From NCBI GenBank assembly GCA_963556255.1, contig OY744606.1:1256227-1320226 (forward strand): 64,000 nucleotides of DNA. Direction: 5' to 3'. A program made the position numbers and the translations under genes. The notes beneath the pieces were generated by a model. The model searched no databases, had not been told where the DNA came from, and saw nothing but the letters and a program-made list of their open reading frames with translations. Origin of the DNA: Allolobophora icterica. Lineage: Eukaryota; Annelida; Clitellata; Crassiclitellata; Lumbricidae. Below, piece by piece: positions 34,759-47,295 of the stretch. Every line of letters starts with the position of its first letter. Position 1 is the first letter of the stretch.

Positions 34759-37700
34759 TGCATACAGACACATACACACAGGCACAAATACACACACATA
34801 TGTGTGTTGTCATTTTTGCAGTGTATGTTGAAATATTTTCTGATTGTTTCTTCATGTAGCAATTTGATATGGTGATCGAAGCATTGCAGGCCGGTCAACC
34901 AGTGGACCTTTCGAAGATGCCTCCACCCCCAACGACCCAGAGTGAGTCTTCGTTCCTCACTCTTTGTGTTCTCTTCTGTGTTTCCCTTCTCTGTTCATTT
35001 GTTCATTCAGTGCATTTATGTAGCTCCCCCATCTAAGATAGCTGCTCAGATGCACTCCCAGCTCCAGTTGAGAGTTTTCTAGCATTGGTTGACGAAAGGT
35101 GGATTTAGCTTCCCTGGCTATCCAGAAGGATGCTGCTCCAACCACGGAAACAAAGGTACAACGTAGGTTGCATTGTAAGACTCTTTTGGCAATGTCGAGT
35201 CATTGTCTGTCTGTCTGTCTATCTCTACCTGCCTGCCTTCTTGCTTACTTGGCTGTCAGCCTCTCTTGTTCTTTGTCTTTCCCTATTGTTGTCTGTCTAT
35301 TGCTGTTTGTCTATTGTTGTCTGTCTATTGTTGTCTGTCTTGTGCTGTTGTGCTTGCATTCCTTGAAGAAAGAGTATTTTGTTCAACCTGGTAATAATGA
35401 TGTGGATGGTGATGCTAAACTGATGATGGTGGTGGTGGTGGTGGTGATGATGATGATGACGATGATGATTGTTCTTGGGTTTGCTTTATGCTACTAGAGA
35501 TGAAGCCAGGACAGCCGGCGAGTGTGGGTGTCGTTCGAGATAAGGTTCAGGGTGGTGCGGCAGATACGTCACCAGAAAATGAGGAACCCCTGCAAGAAAC
35601 ATCTGCTGAAGGTTAGTCTCAGTTTCCTTATTGTCTCAGATGTTCAGGTACAGGTAGCTGAGTGGTGAATGTGTCAGATTTGACCTCCGTGACCTGGGAT
35701 TGAACCAGTGTGCATCGAATTATCGAACTATTTGTTGCATTGGTGGCCAGCATTTTGTCCATTTTGTGCCTTAGATTTCTTCGTTCTACTTCACGGGATG
35801 ACCTGGCTGTTCCCTCGGCTCACACCTCCACTTTGCAGCACAGGATGTTCTCTGTTCAATTTCTGGAATTGGTTGCTTAGCATCCTTTGGGCATAAGCTC
35901 CTTCCACTTTTTTTTACCTTTGTTCCGTAAGAGCTTGAAAACCATTCCGTTCAATCCTGGTTTTCCATCGTTAGGTCGAGAGCTCTTCTGGTGAGTTTCT
36001 TTTGAAGAGGAGCTATATAAATCTGTCATTACAATTAGATTGTCCTCAGTTTTGGGGGATTGTATGGCAAGTCGAGTACGTCACGTTTTCTGTGTGTTTG
36101 GCTTCATCCACTGAAAATTCAAACTTTGCCAGCAGAAAGAGTTGATGGAATATTTTCAACGTGTCTGAAGTTGCTCTTGTTTAGATTTGTTAGATAGCTG
36201 TGTTAGTGTGTCTTTATGAAATTCTTGAAAGGCATTTCTACAAGGTTTCACAGACATGCATGCATGCAGACATATGTACAATACAACTGTACTTTATACT
36301 GTCCTTTCAAAGTTCAGAAGTGCACACTCGACCATACGACAGAGCATGTTTTCTTTTTTACAGGCTGAGCATGCATGGACAAGTTCATACATGCTTTGAC
36401 ATACACATATTCATTCTTACATTGCATTGAATTGCATGATGTGTTTTCAGCTGGGGTTACTACATGGGGTAAGCAGTTTAGTAGTGTTTTGGTTACATTG
36501 GTTCTTTTCAGATAAGAAGAAGTTGTACCGCGCTCCAGAGACAGCGGGCTCTGTGCTCGAGGCGTTGAACCAGAGACTGGCCAAATACAAGGAGGCAGAA
36601 CAACAGGCAAAGGATGAGAACAATGCGTCAAAAATGAAACGACAAGCACGCATTGTTAAGGTACATGAGAAACTCAATAGAAAATACTTCTGTATTGCGT
36701 GAATTCTGGTGTAAAATGGTCAAGGATGCGGATCCAAATTTGTTAGGCTTCAGAAGTGGCATTTATTATAAGGTGGTCACAGGTATTGCTTCCAAAGAAG
36801 CAGAAACATTTTTTGTCTATTTTTTGACTATTTTTATATGTTGATACCTAGTCTAGTCCAATCGAATTACTTCTGTAGCACTTTTTTCACAATCGATGGC
36901 ATTACAGGCATTACGATTTTGTTATTATTATTATAGTTATTAGCAATATTATTATTATTAATACAATGAATGTGATTACTGCTTCTTGTGCATGACTGGT
37001 ATTTTGTTTTTTGAAACTAGCAATACGTTGATGCCATTAAGCTCTACCAGGCTGGAAAACCGGTTGATTTCGAAGAACTTCCATGTCCTCCAGGTCAGCT
37101 AATCAGCCTCTTCTTACAAGAAATAAAGTAGCCAATTTCCTTCAGATTCTTTTCCACTCTGATTTCCATCTTTGTCTGACAGTTTTTCCAATGCTGTAGA
37201 TGCATTTATGGCATGTACTTAATGTATATATGTATTTTAATTTTAGCGCTAAGTCTTCTTATTACATCGTTCATTCCCATATGTCACCTTCGCTTATCTT
37301 AAACTGCCTTACTTGTAGTATGACCTTACTGTCTCATGGCTTATCTGAGCTAACCTTGGATCACCTAACCGTATATGAACCTATCTTACCTTAGTTTACC
37401 TGACCTTATCTTAGTTTATGCTGCCATACCCTACCTTGGCTTACCATACCTGATCTTAAATTACGCTTATGTTACCATTACCTTACTTGATTTTGCTTTC
37501 TTGTAGGTTTTCCTCCAATTCCAGTGGGTAGTTCAGGCCCAAAGCCAGGTGCTGCCCCTGCAGGACCAGCCCCGGGTGCTAGACCCTCTGCAGGCGGCCC
37601 GGCCCCAGCAGCCAAGACGACGCCCCAGGCGGCCAATTTACCCGCAAATGCCGCCAGTGCACCAAAAACTCTGCCGAAGCAGACACTTCAAAAACAAAGT

Positions 37701-40700
37701 TTGTTTTTTTGTCTTACGAATTGATTTTCTGTTAATTGATTAATCGGGTGTGTTTTTTCTTTACCCCTGAAAACATTTGTTATCTACTGCAGTACTATTG
37801 CTTACGTTGTTTTTTTCCCGGGAGCTACTACATTTCGTCTGGGATTGTAAAAATTAGGAAGAGCATTTCTCTGCAATGTTTGGCTTCAGACCAACTGGCA
37901 GTTGTACCAGTGCACTCACCTTCTTTCTACATCACGTCACCCAGATGCTAGAAAGTAACTCTTATGTGCGTTGTTTGTTAGTCGACTTCTCTAAAGCTTT
38001 TGATGTTGTTGACCATTCAGTTCTAATACCTAAAGTCATGGCTTTAAACATGCTGCCTGAAATTTCAAATTGGGTCATTGACTTCCTAAGTGGTCGATCT
38101 CAAGTCCTCAAATATGGCAATGTACTTTCTGATTCTACTTCCATTAATCGCAGTATTATCCAAGGGTCTGGTCTTGGTCCCACCCTCTACATTGTAATGG
38201 AGAGCGATCTTAAACCCGTCTCTCTGTCCAACATCCTTTTCAAATTTGCAGATGATACTAACCTTCTCACCCCCCAAAATTCTCCTGTTAGCTTGGAATC
38301 TGAATTTGATAATATTAAGGATTGGGCCTCCAGGAACAGAATGACACTTAATTTTTCCAAGACTAAAGAAATTGTATTTCATAGACCGAATCCAAGACAT
38401 TTATCTCTTCCGGATCCTATCAGCAATGTTGAAAGAGTAAAAATTGTCAAATTGCTGGGTGTTCTTTTTCGAGAAGACTTAAAATTTGATGACCATGTTT
38501 CATTTATTTTGAAGATATGCAGCCAACGCCTATACCCCCTAAAAGTCCTCCGATCTCAAGGAATGCCTCCCAGCAAACTAAAGAACATTTTTCAAGCCCT
38601 TGTAGTCTCCCGACTAACGTATGCCATACCATCTTGGGGGGGATTCCTGTCGGCTGAGCTGGGTGGAAAAATTGAATCTTTTTTGCGCAGGGCTGGGCGC
38701 AGTAACCTCTTTAGTGGTGATGGTTTAACTTTAGAGAAGTTTTGTGAAAAAATTGAATTGAAGTTCTTCAAAAGCATCCAGTCACCCCAACACTGTCTTC
38801 ACCAATTACTGCCTGCAGAGCACCTTCATAAATTCAACTTAAGAAAAAGGGGACATGCTTTTGAATTACCGCACTTTAATACATTGCTACATAAGAAATC
38901 CTTCATCATTCGCTCACTGTACAAGTATAAAAACTGGGTTAATGCTGGTTCTAGTACCTGTTCTGATATCTAAACTGGCTCTTTTTGTAGACCATAGTAA
39001 TGCTTATGTTCCTTAGAATGTAAGGCTTAGATCATAACTTTAGTTATAGATAGGCCTATGTATGTAAATAAGACACTATCGTTTATTGTTTATAATACTG
39101 TATAATGTATATGTATGTAAATAAGACATTATATAGAATTGCTTGTGTTTAAACTGTCTTACAGTATTACTGATATTGTGATCCTTTTGTATGTATTGTT
39201 GTAAAGTATGAGCGTTTGTCTTATACTAATAAAAGATTACTTACTTACTTACTTACTTAAATGATGATGTTGTTCTTGGTGGCGAATAAGAGTCCAGATA
39301 CAGTTGGATTTATTAGTGTGTTCTCTGTTCTTGTTCTTTATTGTCATATTCTTTGTTCTTGTTCTTCATTATCATCGTGTTATTTGTTCTTCTTTATTTC
39401 ATATTCTTTGTTCTTGTTCTTCATTATCATCATGTTGTTTGTTCTTTATTTCATATTCTTTGTTCTGGTTACCTTCTCTGTGCTCTCGCTCGATTCGTTC
39501 AGCAGGTTCTTTGTGTTCTTTCTTCGTAGTGTCAGTGCACAGCCGGGCGGAACAGCAGGGGGCCTTCCTGGAACAGCGTCAAGCAGAATTCAAGCAGGCC
39601 GCTCTACAAGCCAAGAGCTCCGGTGACCTCGAACTGGCCAAGAAGTATCTCCGAATGGCTAAGGTTGCATTTCGTTTTCTTGACATTATCTAATCCCGTC
39701 TTTCCCAGCATGGTTGCTGTTGTAATTGTATGTAATTGCAAATTTATATAGCATCACTTCGAGACAGACTCATCAGCGACTTAACACAATGAAACCACGA
39801 TCGAGCAAAATGCTCTTCAAGCACCCAAGTTTGCCATGAACCTGCTAGATTATATGTGTGCAGCTTTTTTCTGTCAAACGATGTGAAAACTACTGATTAT
39901 CACTATGTTGTCTTAGGCCATTAACTTTTTTAAAGCTTCATGTGGTGTAGAAATAGTCTTAACACTGAGGTTGAATACAGGGAACGTTGCTTGTCTTTAA
40001 AATAGAGAACTAACTGGAAGAAAAATTATGAAATTAAGACCAGGTACCATTGACTGGATGACCTTTAGTAAGGGTGCCTTGCTCGGAAAAGGATTTGGAA
40101 CCTCTGATCATATCTAATCCAGCAACTTATATAGCACAACTGTATTTATGCTTTGGATGGCAGTTGGAGGTTGCTGTGTCAAAAAACACGTAGACAGACT
40201 GGTATGAAATCGGTAAAACCAGCTGAATAAGTAAGCAGGGATTTCAATAAGTAAATCTTTGAGGAAGTTAGTAGCATTTATTTACATCAGTAGAACAGGT
40301 CGTTAAATAACTGAAGCTTCTGTTGCATTATGTTACATTGTGTTGCATTGGATTGTTACTGATGTCAGATGTTGTTTTGTTTTCTAGGGTTTTGATCAGA
40401 TGATCGAAGCGTCAAAGTCTGGACTTCCAGTTAACTTGTCTCAGGTCAGAAGCACGAAATGTCTCATGTAATCCATTGTACGTAGCCGATTGGTTAGAGC
40501 AATTGCCTTGTAACGCGACGAGTATGGTGGGTTCGAGCCTCCCTTGGGACGGTTACTGTGTAGGAACCTTGAGCAAGTCCTTCACTCATAATTGCTCAGC
40601 ATCATTGATTGATCGTTAGTTATTACCTATTGGCACTTAATAAATACATAATAATAATAATAACTTATGAACTCTTTCCCGAAAGCACTTGAAGATGATT

Positions 40701-43700
40701 CTGTTCATGTTGTTAGATCTGGAGCGCCTATGATGAATATTGTCTTGAAGGGGCGTTATGTCAATTTCCGATAACAATTACAAAGAAAATAATGCTCCTA
40801 TGTCTCAAGTTACCAGCTGCAGGCTCCTGCGTTTACTCGTATAAGCATGGTTCAATATGGTTTTGACTGAGTATTGCTTTGACTATCCGTAGGTGCCACC
40901 TCCTCCTGGAACCGGAGATGATTCCAGTTTTGAGTTTGTGAATCCGTCTGAATGTGCGGGGGCGGACCAGGCGGAAACCGGAGACAGAAACGAAATCTAC
41001 AAACGACTGCAGGATGAACTCGTCAACCAAATCAAGGTCTGGATCAGGTTCTCTAAGTTGCAAAGGAATTCTGTTCCGGTTTAGGAACTGGCCTCATTGT
41101 GGCACAACTTCATTATGATGTGGTTATTCTTGTTATTATTATTATGAAGTGGTTATTATCACTATTGTTATTATTATTATTTTTTGCCCTAAGGTAAGCA
41201 GAATCCCTCAGGGACTTCAAAATTATTTAAAGCAGAGAATAGTCTGGAATGTGCCCTGTTTAATGTCAGTGTTTAAGTTGGTTGAGGTAAAGGCCACTGC
41301 GTGAAAATGCTGGATTGTAGGCGCAAGACGTTGGAACAAAAAGGTCGTTTCATGAACGTTCACCATAGCAGTGCTGATATTCTGCCCTAAGGAAGAAAGG
41401 ATGGCCAAGCCTAGTATTATTAATGTGATTATCATTATTTTTTATATGGCTTGCAAAGCAGAATAATACACAGTTTCCAATGCATTACTTTATCATGTAC
41501 TTTGTTTCAATTTGTTCATAAGTTTGTGGTTTTTGTATTTCTGTTTCACAGATATGCGAAAGCAACAGCGACCATTTCACGAAGCTCGGCGATGTTTCAT
41601 CTGCAACGAAGTTAGTTTCTTACTTATAAATTTACTGAGTATTTCCTAGTTAATAAGTCAGCATTATAAATAAATGTTTTCTATTTGGCCTTGTGGATAA
41701 ATTTGCATAGTGTTTCAGTTGACCACCCTGGATTTCCACATTGCAACAGAAAAGATGAAAAATTAGCCCTGTGGATTGCTTTACTCAAGATTTGGGCTAC
41801 GTTGCTTGAAGCTTCTACTGGAATTAGTAACATTCTTGTTACATCGAGTTACAAGATGTCATTACAAGTTACTAGGTCTTAACTTATTGTTTGACGTGAT
41901 ATACACGTGTAAACCAAAATGCGGTTAGCAGTTGGATTAACAAAGGATATACTTACTTTACTTACTTACTTACTTAAAGTACTGATTGTGCGTAATAAGT
42001 GCTTTAACACTTTAACCACAACAGTGTACTGTGCAGTACAGAGGCTTCATTGTGGTCTGTCCAACTTTCTCGATTAGGTTTCTTACTTTGTGAATTTACT
42101 GATTATTTCCTAGTTTACAAGCCAGCCTTATAAGCTATGCCTTATAAATAAATTTGTTCAGTATTCACGACATGAGTGAGCTATTCAGTCTTTCTCTACC
42201 TCTGTTCTGTACTCGACGATCTGTCTTTGAGTTTTGAACACGTCCTACAGTACAAGTCCTCTTGAAAGGCATTATATAAACCTGTGATTAAATTACATTT
42301 TGTACCGGTACTTTTAGCCAACATAAGCATTCGATGTGTCATCTCTTAGGTTTGACAAGATGTGCCAAAGCTGTCGAAAGGACCTGGATGCTCTGAAGAA
42401 CGCTTACGAACACGGAGATCCAGTGCCAAGATTTCACTACGAAACGCGACAGTTCTCACTTGTCCAGTAAGACCATTCTCAGAAATTCGTATGTAAACAA
42501 CTTCTGAGCCTCGATTTGCCTCTTATCAGAAAGCACTTGAAACCAAACTGATATATTTGTAATGGGCACAAAGTCTTGAGGAAACGGGAATGTGTTGCAT
42601 GGCTGGTCAGCCACCAAGCAACAACAGCGTTAGGTGTCGCTGAGGTTGGGCTGGGAGCGCCTCTGAGTAGTCATGTTGTGGAAGCACTATAGAAATACTC
42701 TGAATAAATGAACCGACACTCACCTATTTGGGGCCGTCGTGACGAACCCGGGCCACGTCCTGCATCAACTACTACCCCCAACCAAACCCACTGACTACTC
42801 CCTCCGTCCCCATGCCCATGACCGCGTGATCCCCCAGCCGACAGCCTGATGCACAAAACATTTACATGTATTGTTAGGATGTTATATACTTTTTAACTGT
42901 GTATTAGATGTCTGTGCACCAAAGTGCGATTAGCAATTGGTTAATGAAGAATATACTTACTTACTTGAACGAATGATGATTATGAGGATTTTGTATATAT
43001 GTGTCGGTTACATTACACTACAGATGCTGTACTGAACTTGGAGACAACGACTTGGAACTGACAATAATTCGAGGACTGAACTACAATCTACCGTCTGGTT
43101 TGTGTTCTTCGACTTTCTCTTAACACGAATTTACTCACGTATTTGCTCGGGGCTAGCGAAATTCTGAAATTAAATTATAAAGTGAACTAACCTGATTTTC
43201 AGAGCCTAACAGATCACTCGGCTTTTTAGACGAGTCGGTTTTGCGAAATTGAACCTTAGACAGTGCTACAGTGGACTTGATTCGATACAGCGCCAGTGAA
43301 TAAGCTGGTCTCCCTGACGTGTCTTTTTTGTGGTGCTGAGAAATTTAGGATTTAGGAGATTTACATTACATTAAAATCTCCTGCCAGATAAAATTTAAAG
43401 GCGCTACATAAATGTCTTTTTTACATTTGTATTTTACAGACCATCTATCATCCATCTATCTCTCTATCTCCCTCTCCAACTTTCTCTTCTGCCAACCCAG
43501 CCCCCTCTCCTCTTCCGTCTTGCCCTCACTCCACACCCTTTCCCCAGCCCTTTCAGTAATTTACATGTAAGCAATCGTACTGCTTACTTGTAAAAAGATT
43601 ACTGAATCTGAGCGTGATTGGAAAGTTTAAATGCAGTGTTTCAAGTTCTTTGTTTTATTTGCTCAGGCTTTGCACCAACCGACCTTAACACCTACGTCAA

Positions 43701-46700
43701 GTATGAGTTTCCATTTCCTGTAAGTATTTGGTAATGGAGTTTACATTACCATTAAGTACCTAGCGACAGATTTTCTATCTACCGGTATGTAAGTACCTGG
43801 TAATGGAATTTACATTACCAGTAATTACCTAGTAACAGAGTTTCCATTTCGTATAAGTCTCCTGTGCTAGAGTTTCAAGAAAATTAGAATAAGACGAGCA
43901 CTGCATTTCAGTTGTGGCATTTCGTAAATTATGGGTTTATTTGTTAAATTTGTTATTTTGTAATGTTTTTATGTAATACACACCAGCCAATTTCTCAGAG
44001 TCTGCTAAGGATGTCTGAGTGTAGCATTGTATGCTACACTTAGCTGTTTTCAGGAATGGAAGAAATGTGGTTTTTCTTTAACAATGTGGTTTATTGAAAG
44101 TGATGTGGTGCATTGACTGTAGGATACTCCTCAAACCAGTGAAACTGCTGTCATTAAGGGCACGAACTGTCCAGGTAGGTCGAATTCCTTTAATGTTCTT
44201 CAGTGTATCACAACACCCAATGTAACATACTATTAAGGGGAGGGGGAATAGAGTAGTGGTAACACTCATGGCCAGGAGAGCATAAGGTACGCGGATCGAC
44301 TCCCGTAACCCCCCTATAGGGCGGCGCCTTGCATGGCTGCCAAACCGTGTGTTTAATTAAGATATTGATTGTACTTTCATGGTTAAATGTAATCTTATTG
44401 CATCTGTCGGTTTGAAATAATTAAGAATATAATTATTATTAACGCCATTCTGTCCGTGGTTTTTGTTATCTGCGAGTGAGACGCAGACATTCATGCATAC
44501 ACGCATGCATGCATACATAATAACAGCAGATACAGTATTTACGTGCCATACCTACAACTATCCAAGTAACGAGATCGGCTGATACTTGCTTGGTGGACCG
44601 TTTAGGGAGCCACGTCATCAGATGCCAACTCAGTCATCCATCGTGTTGGGTTGGTGAATGACTACCGTTAGTTCTTGAGAAGTTAAAAAAAGGTGTGCTG
44701 CCATTCATGACTTTACCGATCAAAGTGCTGCGTTGATAGAATGTCGACTGATCTGTTCCTTTATTTATTAATCGATTATTATTTAATTTATTTATTATTT
44801 ATTTTATTTCGTATTACAGTTATTGTCTACAGATGTGAAAAGAATGACTAATTTCCGTAACTGTGACTTTTTGCTTCTAGAATACAATCAGACTTTCAAG
44901 CTCGAAGTCAACCGAAAGTCTCGAAGCTTCCTTCGACTCCTCAAGAGTAACAAGTTCTTCAAATTCGATGTCTATTACAAAAGGTAAGGGTCTTGCCTAA
45001 GACAGATACCGTTTAGGGATCCTGAGCAAGCCCTTCTCTCGCATGCTTCACGTCTCAAGTTTGTTGACGGGACTTTGACTTTTTAAACTTAATAGGCGAA
45101 GCCATGAAATTTCAATTTTCTGTTAATAAATTTTTGTGGATGTGTCTATCAACACGATGTTATCAACAACTATGGATGCGAATCTGTTGGCTAGGCTCTG
45201 TGTGTGCACTGCGTGGGCTATATAAATTATCTGATTCCTTATCCACCTTAGGCTGTGTCTTTATTTCTCCACGAGCTGATCTCCTGGATGTTGACCTGAT
45301 TGTGACTTGGTTTTGGTGTGCCATTCTGTTGATGCCTTGTGCTTTAGACACCTGTGCAATACAAGTAACTAACTAATAAGAATAACAATAATATCTTAAT
45401 AATCTGAGGCACTATATAAATTAGCAATTACAATGAAGAAATAAATGAATTTTGGTATTTCTTTGCAGAGGGTTTCTCAAGGGTGATAAACTGCTGGGTA
45501 CTGCAAACATCAAACTCCAAGCGCTTGAAGACAAGTGCGTCTACCATGACAGCTACGACGTAAGTGATATGGCTGAGCAATTTTTACAGTTGAGCGATTT
45601 TTGCAGTTCAGTGATTTTTTGGTTAAACAGTTTTTGTGGTTGAGCGATTTTTGCGGTTGAGCGATTTTGTCTGGTGCTGGCGAGCCATTGAGGATTTCTT
45701 GAATGCTGTAATCATGTTTGTGAACGTAATCTAATCACCTGTTCCCGCCATCTGACTAAGCCCGAAGGTCGGGGGTTCAAATCCATGCCTTGACAAAAAA
45801 CCAGTTACATATATACTTATGTATGAGTGTACGTCAACACATAACATTATATGTTACATCTAGTAGCATGCATGCATACATACATACATACATACACATA
45901 TAATTGCTCACATGTGTACTTGCATATATTACTTAATCCTTACATGGATACATAAATGCATACATACATTATATGAATATGACTGCTCGCATATGTACGT
46001 GCATACATAACATAAATCCTTATGTACATGCATACAAACACGTATACTATGTACATTGATAATAATGCGAATGTCAACTGGTCATTGATAATAATGTGAA
46101 TGTCAACTGGTCTTGTCTTGATTTGTCAGTTGATGGAGGGACGGAAGGCTGTCGGTGGTAAACTGGAGGTCAGGATTCGTGTCCGGGATCCATTTGTTAA
46201 CAAACAAGTAGAGGAGATGAAGGAGAAGTGGCTCATAGTCGATCAGCTGGAACGAAAACCAGCGCCACCTGTACAGGTAAGCATTCGCTCAAGCGTAACG
46301 ATCTCGACGACACCATTACAGCGTTGAACAAAGATCTCAACTAAAGACAATTGATTACCTTACAATTATAATTGCACCTTACAGCGGCTTTGTAGTTGTA
46401 GTACCTTATAGCATTTAATATTTTAATCTAACTTAACATGGTTGCGAGAGGATCAAATGGTTAGCATTCTGATCTGTCGGCCCAGAAGGTTTGCAGTTCA
46501 ATCCCCAACAGGGTGGACAGATGTTTGAGATTTCTGCTCCATCTGTGCCCCCTGCTGAACTCGGGTAGTTGATAGATGACAGCATGTTAAGAGTTTCTGA
46601 AGAGTTTCTGGGAATCTGTCGGTTTGGCTCAATGCATGGGCATGGGCCTGTAATCTGTGCATTGTTGTCTAACTGGTGAATTGTAATTGTAATTGTAACC

Positions 46701-47228
46701 GAAAACTTATATAGCGCCACTCAAATCAGCGGCGCTTTCAACCCGCATCAATGCCGGCACCGGCAAAAAGGAAAGTTTTCAGGCGTCTACGGAACTGGAG
46801 AGGAGAGAGGGCAAGAAGCTCTTGGCGGAGAAACAAGGGGAGACAGTTCCAAGCAGAGGGGCCAACATAGGCGAAACTTCTGGATTGTGCCGTGGAAGAT
46901 CGCATGCGAGGGACAACCATAAGGCCGCGAGCCGAAGATCGCAAGGAAGCCCTCGCAGGCAAGGAAGAAACTGGGTTGCAAAAATTCATTAGGTAAGACG
47001 GAGCAGAGGCAGTAAGGCAGTTGCGCATGAGAGTGAGGGTTTTAAACTGAATTCGCTGTTGAGCAGGGAGCCAGTGGAGGGAATCACGGATAAAGGCAGA
47101 AATGTGGGCAAACTTAGGAATGTCACCTATAAGCCGAGCTTTAAGACATTTACCATCGTTTACGCTAGCGCTCAAAATGCCTCCAGTTATTTGTCTTGAT
47201 GCTGTAAAGAAAAGATTATTATTATTAC

Positions 47229-47295
<67 letters not shown>

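Noticed and set aside
40484..40556. tRNA-Thr-like gene
   Set aside because: Box A and B are good, but the anticodon and acceptor stems do not pair, and a SINE body and (TAA)n tail follow.
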